From a virus, in IMG/VR virus record IMGVR_UViG_3300003321_000988, positions 1 through 37,603 of that record: 37,603 bases of DNA. One strand, written 5' to 3'. Position numbers and translations under genes: made by a program. The notes under the pieces are model-generated. The model had not been told where the DNA came from. It was given only the letters and a program-made list of their open reading frames with translations, and did not search any database. This document shows positions 25,740 to 32,788 of this stretch, piece after piece (the first letter of the stretch is position 1; each line of letters starts with the position of its first letter).

Positions 25740-26228
25740 TTATCCTTCTTCTTTTATTTTTTCATTCATGTATTTTGCAAGGTTTATTTTAGTCATAAGT
25801 ATATAAATTTCAGCTAAAATTTTTTCTTTACTTCTTTTTATAGCTTCATCTTTATTTTCTTTTTGTATTATTTTAGCTAAAATATCCTTATACAATATTT
25901 CTGTAATTTCAAATATTAAATCGTTAATTTTTTTTTTAAATTCTTCTTTTTCTGTTTCTGTAAATTCTTTTTTTTCTGACTTTGCTAATATAATTCTGGT
26001 ATAGATAATATCTTTAAGGTAAGACAATCCTTTTGCTTGAAATTTAAGCTCTATTTCTAATCCCGCAATAATTTTTTTGTCTTCTTCATCCTCATATAAC
26101 CATTTTAGATAACACATATTTTTTATGATTCTTGATAAAGACTCTACGACTGTATCAGCGTATGAAACGCGAAGGGTTATATTTGTTAAATTCTTATTAA
26201 TTTGTAATTCCATGTTCTTCTTCTCCAT
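25740..26228 (-). CDS. Helical protein of unknown function
   Basis: This 162-residue protein is predicted to be nearly all alpha-helical, Lys/Glu/Ile-rich, with no membrane span or recognisable motif. An internal Met at residue 6 (ATG at 26213) has a better GGAG site, so the true start may be five codons later. The gene overlaps its upstream neighbour by up to 32 bases and is followed after eight bases by the IHF-beta-like gene, so it belongs to the same operon. I do not recognise a family. Confidence 0.6.
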   Translation of the reverse strand: MEKKNMELQINKNLTNITLRVSYADTVVESLSRIIKNMCYLKWLYEDEEDKKIIAGLEIELKFQAKGLSYLKDIIYTRIILAKSEKKEFTETEKEEFKKKINDLIFEITEILYKDILAKIIQKENKDEAIKRSKEKILAEIYILMTKINLAKYMNEKIKEEG

Positions 26229-26397
26229 TATTCTCTCTTAAACTTGCTTCTTCTTTTATTTCTTTCATATTCTCCTTAAAAATCGAAACATATATTTCTA
26301 TATTTTGTAATGAATCTTTAATATCTTCGTATATTTGCTCATTTCTTAAAAAAAGTTTATTTAATTTATCTATTTTTTCATAACTTAAGGAATTCAT
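26197..26397 (-). CDS. Small coiled-coil protein
   Basis: This 66-residue protein has a strong AAAGGAG ribosome-binding site. It is a heptad-rich, charged helix (LNKLFLRNEQIYEDIKDS and KENMKEIKEEASLREN). It is the first gene of the minus-strand operon leading through the IHF pair to the zinc-finger gene. The overlap with the next gene suggests coupled translation, and both being helical suggests a complex. Function unknown. Confidence 0.55.
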   Translation of the reverse strand: MNSLSYEKIDKLNKLFLRNEQIYEDIKDSLQNIEIYVSIFKENMKEIKEEASLRENNGEEEHGITN

Positions 26398-26445
26398 TTT
26401 ACTTCTCCTTTTATATATATTAATGAGATATCATTCTTAATATTC

Positions 26446-26490
26446 CATTAATTTTTATAGTGTCTCTCAAAATATACTAAATGTCAAATT
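26446..26490 (-). promoter_or_regulatory. Weak promoter candidate for the accessory operon
   Basis: On the minus strand TTGACA occurs (plus 26482-26487), with AT-rich CACTATAAAA about 19-22 bases downstream. The spacing is poor. It lies just after the stop of the exported coiled-coil gene, and the gap 26398-26493 would otherwise have no promoter. An imperfect dyad ATGAGATATCAT (near 26423) lies closer to the start codon. Confidence 0.3.
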
Positions 26491-26493
26491 TAT

Positions 26494-27150
26494 TCATATG
26501 CGTTGCGATTGAATTTGAACAGCGTTATCAATAATATGTGTTATAATATATGCTTGATGATCAGTAAGCAACCATTTTTCTGATTCCATATCATGATTCG
26601 ATATAATTTTATGTGGTCTTCTGCGTGCAGGATTAAAGAATATTTTATATGGCTTATAAGGGCTTACTTGGTTTTGTAGATTAGTTAAAATCTGAAAATA
26701 CTCTTTGTTTTTATCTTCTAACTCATCGATTTGAGATTTCATCCTATGGATGAGGTCCCAAGATTCATTTTTTTCTTTTTCTAACTCTTCGTTCTTTTTT
26801 AAGGTTTCATTCAATTTTTCTTGAGATAATCTTTTTTTCTCCTTATTCTTGTTTAATTTTTCCTGAGAATCATTTAATCTTCTTGATAAAACAGTTATAG
26901 AATCTTCATGTCCTTTCTTCATAATTTCGACTTCTATATCTTTTTCTTCTATAATTTTTAATATCTCTTTTTTCTCATCTATTCTCTTTTTATTGAGAGC
27001 GAAATAATCTTCGTTTAATCTATCAATATAGGTCGTTTTTTCTATAAGAAGCATTCTATATTCTAAATCTGTTCCTTCTTCTTCTATAAATTCTGATGAT
27101 GCATATATCGGTAAGGTTAACAAAATTCCTAGTAATCCATATAAAAACAT
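26494..27150 (-). CDS. Exported coiled-coil protein
   Basis: I place the start at ATG 27150 because GAGGAGG lies just upstream; the product has 218 residues. It opens with a signal peptide (MFLYGLLGILLTLPIYASS, cleavage likely after YAS), then a long parallel coiled coil from about residue 35 to 165, rich in Glu and Lys (KKNEELEKEKNESWDLI). The basic C-terminal part is small (PARRRPHKIIS, then WLLTDHQAYIITHIIDNA). It is probably periplasmic or surface-anchored and may work with the outer-membrane protein encoded 10 bases upstream. I do not recognise a family. Confidence 0.65.
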   Translation of the reverse strand: MFLYGLLGILLTLPIYASSEFIEEEGTDLEYRMLLIEKTTYIDRLNEDYFALNKKRIDEKKEILKIIEEKDIEVEIMKKGHEDSITVLSRRLNDSQEKLNKNKEKKRLSQEKLNETLKKNEELEKEKNESWDLIHRMKSQIDELEDKNKEYFQILTNLQNQVSPYKPYKIFFNPARRRPHKIISNHDMESEKWLLTDHQAYIITHIIDNAVQIQSQRI

Positions 27151-27160
27151 ATTTCCTCCT

Positions 27161-27859
27161 CTAAAAATAATAAAGAATTCTAAATGATAAAATTGAGGCA
27201 TCTAAAGTATGATTGCTTTTGATATTATCAACCGTGTTTGAAACATTCTTAGGGACTTTATAATCATAGGCAATTCCTAAGCAGACTCTCTCAGAAATAA
27301 GCCAGTCAGATCCCACGCCTAATTTAATATGGGGAACCTTTTTCTTAATTTTTTTATTTGTATAATTAATCCCATCATCTAATAAATAAGAAAAGTTTAA
27401 ATCCTCTATTCCTCCTTGGAACTTTGTATAGATTAGAAATCTATTGTCTAAAAGCTTTCCTACTCGAATAGAAGCAGAAATATCATTATTTTTTCTGATA
27501 GTATGATGAAGAATATGAACTTGTGAGGTCGTATCTACTGAATGAGAAGTTGACCCTCCTTGAGAATTAACAACATGAAGAGAAAATTCAGTTCCTGTAT
27601 ATATCTCATTTGTGGTTTTCCCATACCCTAAAAGCAATCCTCCAAAATATCCATTAAAAGACATATGAGATTTATGATAGAATGATGGATGAGACGATGT
27701 TACTTTGTTTTTAGAGTAGTCTAACCCTAAATTAAAGCCCATATATGCTCCATCATATGGATTTCCATTTGTAACGCGTGGATCCCATGGGTTACTTGCA
27801 AATGCAGATAGTGTGCACATAGATAAAAAAATGATATTTTTTATACTTTTATTTAGCAT
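27161..27859 (-). CDS. Outer-membrane beta-barrel protein (OmpA/Omp25-like)
   Basis: This 232-residue protein has a signal peptide (cleavage probably after SAFA) followed by alternating beta strands of an eight-stranded barrel. Typical barrel wording includes YMGFNLGLDYSKN, GYFGGLLLGYGKT, ASIRVGKLLDNRFLIYTKFQGG and KLGVGSDWLISERVCLGIAYDYK. It ends in the aromatic FRILYYF expected for BAM-dependent insertion. It resembles small surface proteins of alphaproteobacteria. Phage-encoded outer-membrane proteins usually block superinfection or alter host surface properties. It is divergent from the polytopic membrane-protein gene, with a 67-base spacer at 27860-27926 that must hold both promoters. 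Confidence 0.8.
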   Translation of the reverse strand: MLNKSIKNIIFLSMCTLSAFASNPWDPRVTNGNPYDGAYMGFNLGLDYSKNKVTSSHPSFYHKSHMSFNGYFGGLLLGYGKTTNEIYTGTEFSLHVVNSQGGSTSHSVDTTSQVHILHHTIRKNNDISASIRVGKLLDNRFLIYTKFQGGIEDLNFSYLLDDGINYTNKKIKKKVPHIKLGVGSDWLISERVCLGIAYDYKVPKNVSNTVDNIKSNHTLDASILSFRILYYF

Positions 27860-27926
27860 GATTTTCTTCCTGTTTTATGTATATTTACTACATTATTTAT
27901 TTCAATAAGTCAATGAAAGTATTTTC

Positions 27927-29579
27927 ATGAAAGTTTTAATATTTGTTTTTACTTTGTTTTTTAATATATCATCAGCTTCTGATGACGAATACTCTGACGT
28001 TCATATTGCTGATCCAGTTAAAAAGCCGGATCATGTTTTAAAACCTTATGTAAGAAGAATACAGAAATTCCACATTACTTCTTCACATGATTTTGAGCCT
28101 CACTCTATTTCTGTTATAACTTACCCTCTCTTGACACAAGAAGACTCTCTGGATAATTTTTCTCAAAAGTTAGATAAGAGTTTCTTTTCTTCATATTCGA
28201 TGAAAGTGATCTTACCTTCTTTAATATGTTCCTTAGTCGGCGGTGTTGTTCCCCATCCTTCTTGTGGATATGTAATCGATAATATCGGAAACTTTTTAAA
28301 GATACCTATTTCTAGCCTAGAGTCTAAATTTTTAATTTCTTGGATTACGATTTCTACAACCCCTGTCTTTATGGTTCAATCTTATAACTTAGGGAAAAAA
28401 TTCTTTTCTTTTTTATGTCATGAAAAGAAGTTCAAAAGCTCTCAAGGATCCGAGAAAGATACTGATCCATATTTTATACAATGGGATATAAAGCATTATT
28501 TAGCAAAAGGATTTCTTGTTGCAAGCGCTTCTATTAATGCTCTCATTCCTCTTATTTTGATGAAAGATGCTGAAAAAGAATATCTCTTGTTCTTTCAAAT
28601 TACAGCTCTTCCTTTTTATATCGCATGGTTTGAGAACTATTATAAGGTTGGCTCTTACAATATTGATTATTTGTTCAGATTCTATCTGTATACGGTAAAA
28701 AGTAACTTTGAAAAGAGAGAGATTCTTAAGAAGAAGATTTTAATTTTTAAAGAATGTGTTAACCAAAATGATTCTCTTTCTGAAGATATTTATGATCTTA
28801 TTCTGAAAAGAAAAAATAGTTATTTCCCTATAGAAGAGGGTGCTCCTTTTGCATTAAGTCTTTTGTTCTGTAGGGATTACGCTCGTCTTGATACTGATTC
28901 GCTCTTAGACGAGAGTGAGGACTATGGAAAAGTAAGTTACTTCTTGAACTTTAAAAAAGATTTTGATTCAAATTCTCATTCTATTTTTGATGATATTGTT
29001 CAATGGGCAAGTCCTTTTATTACAGGTGCTGGTTTTTATTCTCGTTATTGCATTAATGAGTATTTGCTTGAGATGTTTTTTAAAGAAATGGGGCTTCCTG
29101 CAGATGCTTCTCTTATCGCTGGGACTACTTTTGCTGCTTTTGAGGTTTTCTATAAAGCTTCTATGACAAATTACACTCAGCAATCTTATTTGAAAAGCTG
29201 GAAGGACATTTTTAAGAAAAAAGGGAACTTTTCTTATGTAAGAAAAGGATTAAATGCTTCTTCTTTTATTAATGGAGCTTTGTTTTCTCTTCCTAACCTT
29301 GTTGCTGGTTTTGAGGTTTTTAAAGATTATAATGTCTTAACTCAAGTTGCATATCTTACGCCTCAGTTTTTAATGGACTTCTGTTACTATGATTCTTTCT
29401 TTTCTAGACAATATCAAAACTTTTTTACAAAGGTTTCATCTTTTAGAGAAAAAGGGATCGGCGTAATTGGTAAAAGAGCTCATCTTAATTCTTATGCTGA
29501 TCGCCTTTATAAAGAAATTGATAAGTTTGATTTTGAGACAATTGAGAAAATCTATCAAATTACTCAGAAGGGTCTTTAG
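27927..29579 (+). CDS. Exported polytopic membrane protein with internal duplication
   Basis: This 550-residue protein has a signal peptide (MKVLIFVFTLFFNISSA) and about eight hydrophobic segments. Two modules look homologous. Residues 191-239 (AKGFLVASASIN, Q-I-TALPFYI, ENYY) align with 437-488 (RKGLNASSFING, Q-V-AYLTPQFLM, CYY); the segment before each also matches loosely. It is the only plus-strand gene within the minus-strand half between 24 and 34 kb, so it is a likely moron with its own promoter. No known family is recognised. It could be an exclusion protein, a transporter-like protein or an effector for the host's surroundings. Confidence 0.7.
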   Translation: MKVLIFVFTLFFNISSASDDEYSDVHIADPVKKPDHVLKPYVRRIQKFHITSSHDFEPHSISVITYPLLTQEDSLDNFSQKLDKSFFSSYSMKVILPSLICSLVGGVVPHPSCGYVIDNIGNFLKIPISSLESKFLISWITISTTPVFMVQSYNLGKKFFSFLCHEKKFKSSQGSEKDTDPYFIQWDIKHYLAKGFLVASASINALIPLILMKDAEKEYLLFFQITALPFYIAWFENYYKVGSYNIDYLFRFYLYTVKSNFEKREILKKKILIFKECVNQNDSLSEDIYDLILKRKNSYFPIEEGAPFALSLLFCRDYARLDTDSLLDESEDYGKVSYFLNFKKDFDSNSHSIFDDIVQWASPFITGAGFYSRYCINEYLLEMFFKEMGLPADASLIAGTTFAAFEVFYKASMTNYTQQSYLKSWKDIFKKKGNFSYVRKGLNASSFINGALFSLPNLVAGFEVFKDYNVLTQVAYLTPQFLMDFCYYDSFFSRQYQNFFTKVSSFREKGIGVIGKRAHLNSYADRLYKEIDKFDFETIEKIYQITQKGL

Positions 29580-29601
29580 AAGCGTCTTCTATTGCTTTTT
29601 T
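29577..29601 (+). terminator. Probable terminator of the polytopic membrane-protein gene
   Basis: AGAAG (29578-29582) and CTTCT (29586-29590) form a short stem around CGT, extended by a T-A pair. ATTG and CTTTTTT follow. It overlaps the stop codon and is directly before the convergent minus-strand gene. The stem is short, so this is a moderate candidate. Confidence 0.4.
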
Positions 29602-29615
29602 GGTGATAATTTAGG

Positions 29616-29882
29616 TTATTCATTAAATTCAGGAATTTCACTAATTGATCTCCTAAGTGACATAAATCCTTTTTCTATATCAATCCTGGCAATTGGATAC
29701 CATTTATAAAATGAAGATTTTAAATTATAAAATGAAACCTCTAAATTATCACCAAAATAGCCCTCTAAGTCTTTAATAAAATTAAGAGTTTCTTTTTCAA
29801 GATTGTCGCTTTTTTCAAGGAGTTCTTTTTTTAAATCATTGTTTATATCAACATTTCCATTGCTGGATGTTCTTATAGTCAT
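29616..29882 (-). CDS. Small hypothetical protein
   Basis: The best start is ATG 29882 (GGATGG upstream), giving 88 residues. It begins MTIRTSSNGNVDIN, has a helix of about 30 residues (LKKELLEKSDNLEKETLNFIKDL) and a mixed C-terminal part (YKWYPIARIDIEKGF). It is the last gene of the minus-strand early operon and is nearly coupled to the gene before it. No family is recognised. Confidence 0.5.
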   Translation of the reverse strand: MTIRTSSNGNVDINNDLKKELLEKSDNLEKETLNFIKDLEGYFGDNLEVSFYNLKSSFYKWYPIARIDIEKGFMSLRRSISEIPEFNE

Positions 29883-29883
29883 T

Positions 29884-30159
29884 TTAATCCATCCTTTTTT
29901 GATTTGATGGAATTTTAAAATAATATGCGGCAAGCTTTCTTAAATCAAAATCTTGAAGCATCTCTTCAAAAAGTGATTGTCTATAAGGAATAGGATGCTT
30001 ATCCTCTAAAAACTCTTTTCCTTCTTTTTCTATTACTTCTATAAAATCAAGGAAATCGTTTTTTAGTTTTGAAAATTCCTCTAATTTTTTTTTAAGCTTT
30101 CTTCTCATTTCTGAGTCATCTTGATAATGATTTTTAATTGGGAAATATATTATGTTCAT
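29884..30159 (-). CDS. Small hypothetical protein after lysozyme
   Basis: ATG 30159 lies one base after the lysozyme stop (TAAAATG), giving a 91-residue product. An upstream TTG would add three codons. It is charged and helical (EMRRKLKKKLEEFSKLKNDF), then has FEEMLQDFDLRKLAAYYF. It has no membrane span and no cysteines. Position suggests a lysis-linked or regulatory role, but nothing in the sequence proves it. Confidence 0.5.
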   Translation of the reverse strand: MNIIYFPIKNHYQDDSEMRRKLKKKLEEFSKLKNDFLDFIEVIEKEGKEFLEDKHPIPYRQSLFEEMLQDFDLRKLAAYYFKIPSNQKRMD

Positions 30160-30160
30160 T

Positions 30161-30655
30161 TTATGCAAACAAACTTTCTTTCTCTAATTCTGTTAAATAG
30201 TGATGTTGATGGTCAAACGTATAAATTTCTTTCTTTCTTCTTCTAATTAAGCCAGGTTCTCTTTGTCTTTTCGCATCGTGCACCCATTTACTCCACCAAG
30301 TTAAACCGTTTTTGTAATCTCTTTTCTTAAGATGTTTATATGTATATGAAACGCTAAAGTCAGATAGACTTATGTTGTAAATAAAACAAACAAGTGCATC
30401 GTATTTTTTTTGATCCAGGTCCTCTAAATATCCTCTTCCAAATAAATTGAATAAATTTCTTTCTTTTTCTTGGATATCTTTTTTAAATAAATCTTCTGCT
30501 TCTTCATAAGTAATTTGATTTATATGATATTCCTGAGGGGTTAAACAATGTCCCCATCCTATTGTTGGAATGCCTCCTGAGTCTTTATAGACATTCAAAC
30601 TCAGACCTTCAAAATCTTTTATTAAATTTATTCCTTCAGGGGATGTTTTTCTCAT
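30161..30655 (-). CDS. Endolysin, T4-type lysozyme (GH24)
   Basis: I chose ATG 30655 because GGAGATTGGAG precedes it, giving 164 residues. The muramidase catalytic triad is complete with the spacing of P21/T4-type endolysins: E16 in DFEGL, D25 in YKDSGG and T31 in IPTIGWGH. It cleaves the glycan strands of peptidoglycan. It has no signal peptide or SAR helix, so it should wait in the cytoplasm for a holin. The first 20 bases overlap the ruvC-like gene. Placement inside the early recombination operon, away from holin and spanin candidates, is unusual. Confidence 0.92.
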   Translation of the reverse strand: MRKTSPEGINLIKDFEGLSLNVYKDSGGIPTIGWGHCLTPQEYHINQITYEEAEDLFKKDIQEKERNLFNLFGRGYLEDLDQKKYDALVCFIYNISLSDFSVSYTYKHLKKRDYKNGLTWWSKWVHDAKRQREPGLIRRRKKEIYTFDHQHHYLTELEKESLFA

Positions 30656-31151
30656 TCTCCAATCTCCAATAAAGAAGTGCCAACGCATCGGCTTCATTAT
30701 CATCTTGAGGAGTATGCCCCTTTTCTTTTATTGCATTAATCACTTCTATTTTACTGGCATTTCCTTTTCCTGTGATAAACTTCTTAATTGTTCCTGCAGG
30801 AACACCTTGATAGGGAATTTTTCTCTTCTCACACCAAGAGGTAAGAACCCCCATAAATCCACCATAGACATGGGCTGCATCTACTCCTATGTGTCTTCTG
30901 ACTTCTTCAAAGACGACTTCTTTTATATTTGTACGTTGAAAATCGGGAGGTCCAATATTTTTAGTAGGAGGATCCGATACCAAAAAGTTTATCATTTCAA
31001 GAAACTTTTCAAATTTAAGGAACCTCATCCCCCCACCGCTATAGCGATCATTTTTAAACGATTCTGTGCCACTAAAGACTTTATTTATTTTGTCTTCTTG
31101 GTAGATAGCCCATCCTGTTGTTGTGGCGAGATCAAGTGCAAGTATGGTCAT
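30636..31151 (-). CDS. RuvC-like Holliday junction resolvase
   Basis: This 171-residue protein has the RNase H-fold resolvase motifs. ILALDLATTTGWA holds D7, VVFEEV holds E82/E83, and PQDDNEADALALL holds D150/D151 and D155. GKGNASKIEVINAI is the usual helix between them. It would cut branched DNA during recombination and before packaging. It is the penultimate enzyme gene of an operon with YqaJ and RecT, and it overlaps the zinc-ribbon gene by four bases and the lysozyme gene by 20. Confidence 0.85.
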   Translation of the reverse strand: MTILALDLATTTGWAIYQEDKINKVFSGTESFKNDRYSGGGMRFLKFEKFLEMINFLVSDPPTKNIGPPDFQRTNIKEVVFEEVRRHIGVDAAHVYGGFMGVLTSWCEKRKIPYQGVPAGTIKKFITGKGNASKIEVINAIKEKGHTPQDDNEADALALLYWRLENEKNIP

Positions 31152-31498
31152 TTTTTATGTTTTTCAACCTTCTTATTTTCTTTCTTTTCTCCTATTAAAC
31201 TTCCAAATTCTTCATCGCATATTAAGCATTTCCAAACGTATTGCATTGTCCCTGTTGGATACATTTTCCCCTCTACAATTTCAACGTACTTTCCTCCACA
31301 TTTTGCGCATATAAGTTTTTCTAATAATATTTCTAATCTTTTAATTATTTTTTTAATGTCCCATTCTATTTCTTTAATTCTTTCTTTATTTTCTTCAATA
31401 AGTTTAAGCTCATATGATGGATCGCATGTATAATTAATTATTTTCATAATGTTTTCTTCAATGTTCCAAATAAATTTTAATCTTTTTATAATGTTCAT
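31148..31498 (-). CDS. Zinc-ribbon protein with coiled-coil
   Basis: This 116-residue protein has an N-terminal Glu/Lys-rich helix (about 30-65), followed by a zinc ribbon with C-x-x-C-GG (CAKCGGKYVEIVEG) and C-x-x-C (CLICDEEFG), ending in a basic Lys-rich tail. It begins two bases after the Hfq-like gene stop, though an internal Met at residue 18 is an alternative start. Zinc ribbons of this type bind nucleic acid or other proteins. Function is unknown; context suggests early regulation or recombination. Confidence 0.6.
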   Translation of the reverse strand: MNIIKRLKFIWNIEENIMKIINYTCDPSYELKLIEENKERIKEIEWDIKKIIKRLEILLEKLICAKCGGKYVEIVEGKMYPTGTMQYVWKCLICDEEFGSLIGEKKENKKVEKHKK

Positions 31499-31500
31499 CT

Positions 31501-31797
31501 TTAATAATCCTTTTTCTTCTTCATAAATCCAACACTACTCATTGAATTATAAGAATCTGAGTTCCCAAAATTTTGATTATTTCTTCTTTCCTTCAATATT
31601 CGTATAGTTGAAATAGAGTTTTTATAGATAAGTTGATCATCTCCATCCAAATCAGGAATATTGATTGTGAATTTATCAAAGTCACAAATTCTTCCAGTGA
31701 TTTTAATTCCATTATTTAAATATACGTTTACATATTTTTTTTTATCTTTTATTTCCTTAAGGAATATTTCTTGGGACGTGTTTTTCTGTAGTGTCAT
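31501..31797 (-). CDS. hfq: Hfq-like Sm RNA-binding protein
   Basis: This 98-residue protein aligns across the Sm core of bacterial Hfq. LQ near the start is followed by IFLKEI, then the Sm1 motif VNVYLNNGIKITGRICDFDKFTI (residues 23-45), and the Sm2 motif YKNSISTI (58-65, where E. coli has YKHAIST). A five-residue acidic insertion (DLDGD) lies in the loop before Sm2. The His of the YKH motif is Asn here. The C-terminal tail is short, polar and basic at the end. Hfq hexamers pair small RNAs with mRNAs, so a phage copy could rewire host sRNA control or serve phage RNAs. It lies in the early operon between RecT and the zinc-ribbon gene. Confidence 0.85.
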   Translation of the reverse strand: MTLQKNTSQEIFLKEIKDKKKYVNVYLNNGIKITGRICDFDKFTINIPDLDGDDQLIYKNSISTIRILKERRNNQNFGNSDSYNSMSSVGFMKKKKDY

Positions 31798-31808
31798 TTT
31801 ATTCTTTT

Positions 31809-31916
31809 CTATATAAAAAAAATTTTACATTTATGAATGATACTCGATATATAGTAATTTATTCCTCTTTTTTTCCTTCTTTTACACTGCTGTAAGCTCA
31901 TTAAATAATATTTCAT
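31809..31916 (-). CDS. 35-residue basic micro-protein
   Basis: A short gene fits the gap between recT and the hfq-like gene. AAGGAGG lies five bases before ATG 31916, a very strong ribosome-binding site in this genome. The product is basic (SLQQCKRRKKRG in the middle) with a hydrophobic end (KCKIFFI) and two Cys residues. It ends 12 bases before the Hfq-like start. It might bind nucleic acid. The ribosome-binding site is the main evidence; no homologue is recognised. Confidence 0.45.
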   Translation of the reverse strand: MKYYLMSLQQCKRRKKRGINYYISSIIHKCKIFFI

Positions 31917-31936
31917 AAATGCCTCCTTATTTTTCT

Positions 31937-31999
31937 TCAATTAATTTTCCTTTGAGGTTCTTTTTCTTTTTTTTCAACAATATATTCTATCCCAATCAT
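31937..31999 (-). CDS. 20-residue micro-ORF coupled to recT
   Basis: ATG 31999 directly follows the recT stop (TAAATG), and the ORF ends TGA at 31937, just before the strong ribosome-binding site of the 35-residue ORF. The product is a charged peptide (GIEYIVEKKEKEPQRKIN). It could be a real peptide or a translational relay that carries ribosomes from recT to the next gene. Evidence is only the tight spacing. Confidence 0.25.
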   Translation of the reverse strand: MIGIEYIVEKKEKEPQRKIN

Positions 32000-32788
32000 T
32001 TAATCTATTGCTCTTAATTTTTCAGCTAATTCATCTGATTTGCTTTTTTCTTCCATAAAAGTAAAACGCTCTTCTTCATTTTCTAGGATAAGAGATTCTG
32101 GAATATTATTTTGTTTTTCATATAAATCTTCTTTTTCCAATGCCTGTACTATCTCTGCGCTCACAGGAAGAAGTTTAAATAACCTTCTAATAGCTGTTTT
32201 TTTTCCCATTTCATTGTAGTGATTGTTCCAAATATGTGAGGATTGTTTAATTTTATCTACTTCTGGTTTGCTTAAAACAACATATTGAAACCCACCTCCT
32301 ACAATCGAAGCACAAGCATAAAAATGAGTTATATCCCCTTTATCTTTATGAATGTTCGGCTTATGCTTTAGAAATGGATCAGAACCATATTCAAAATCAA
32401 AAAAGTCATTTGAATAGACAACATCCGCGTGAAGATTTTTGATCTTTCCAGAGCGATGAGCCAATTCTATCATTCCTCTATATCCTAGAATCAATTGACA
32501 TTCCTTTCCGTAAGGAATGAGATATCCTTGACCAAAAGCTCCTCCTAATTCTAATCCCATCTGAGATGCGGTCAAAACTGAACTAGCAAAAGATTCTAGA
32601 GTACAGCTTGTTAGTTTTGGATTTTTTCTAACTTCAGTTAAAGCAATTCGTGCAAGTCTATCCGCTGTTAAGTGTTTTGGCAGGGCGTTTTTTATTTCTT
32701 TCTTAAAATCTGGGCTAACAAGCATACTTGCGATTGTTAGTGGTTTTTTTTCTACCTTTTGGATTTGCTCCATTATATTATTCTCCAA
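32000..32788 (-). CDS. recT: RecT-family single-strand annealing protein
   Basis: This 262-residue protein is a typical RecT. The N-terminal half contains RLARIALTEVRKNPKL and the SVLTASQMGLELGGAFGQGY segment (about 69-88). The core has CQLILGYRGMIELAHRSGKI and HADVVYSNDFFDFEYG, followed by SIVGGGFQYVVLSK and a GKKTAIRRLFKLLP helix. It anneals complementary single strands for recombination and concatemer formation. It overlaps the exonuclease gene by 11 bases, so both partners of a lambda Red-like pair are co-translated. Confidence 0.95.
   Translation of the reverse strand: MENNIMEQIQKVEKKPLTIASMLVSPDFKKEIKNALPKHLTADRLARIALTEVRKNPKLTSCTLESFASSVLTASQMGLELGGAFGQGYLIPYGKECQLILGYRGMIELAHRSGKIKNLHADVVYSNDFFDFEYGSDPFLKHKPNIHKDKGDITHFYACASIVGGGFQYVVLSKPEVDKIKQSSHIWNNHYNEMGKKTAIRRLFKLLPVSAEIVQALEKEDLYEKQNNIPESLILENEEERFTFMEEKSKSDELAEKLRAID

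Noticed and set aside
30705-31433. 242-codon plus-strand open frame over the RuvC and zinc-ribbon genes
   Set aside because: The product is Ser/Phe/His/Cys-rich nonsense typical of antisense to AT-rich helical genes. The minus-strand genes here have clear motifs.
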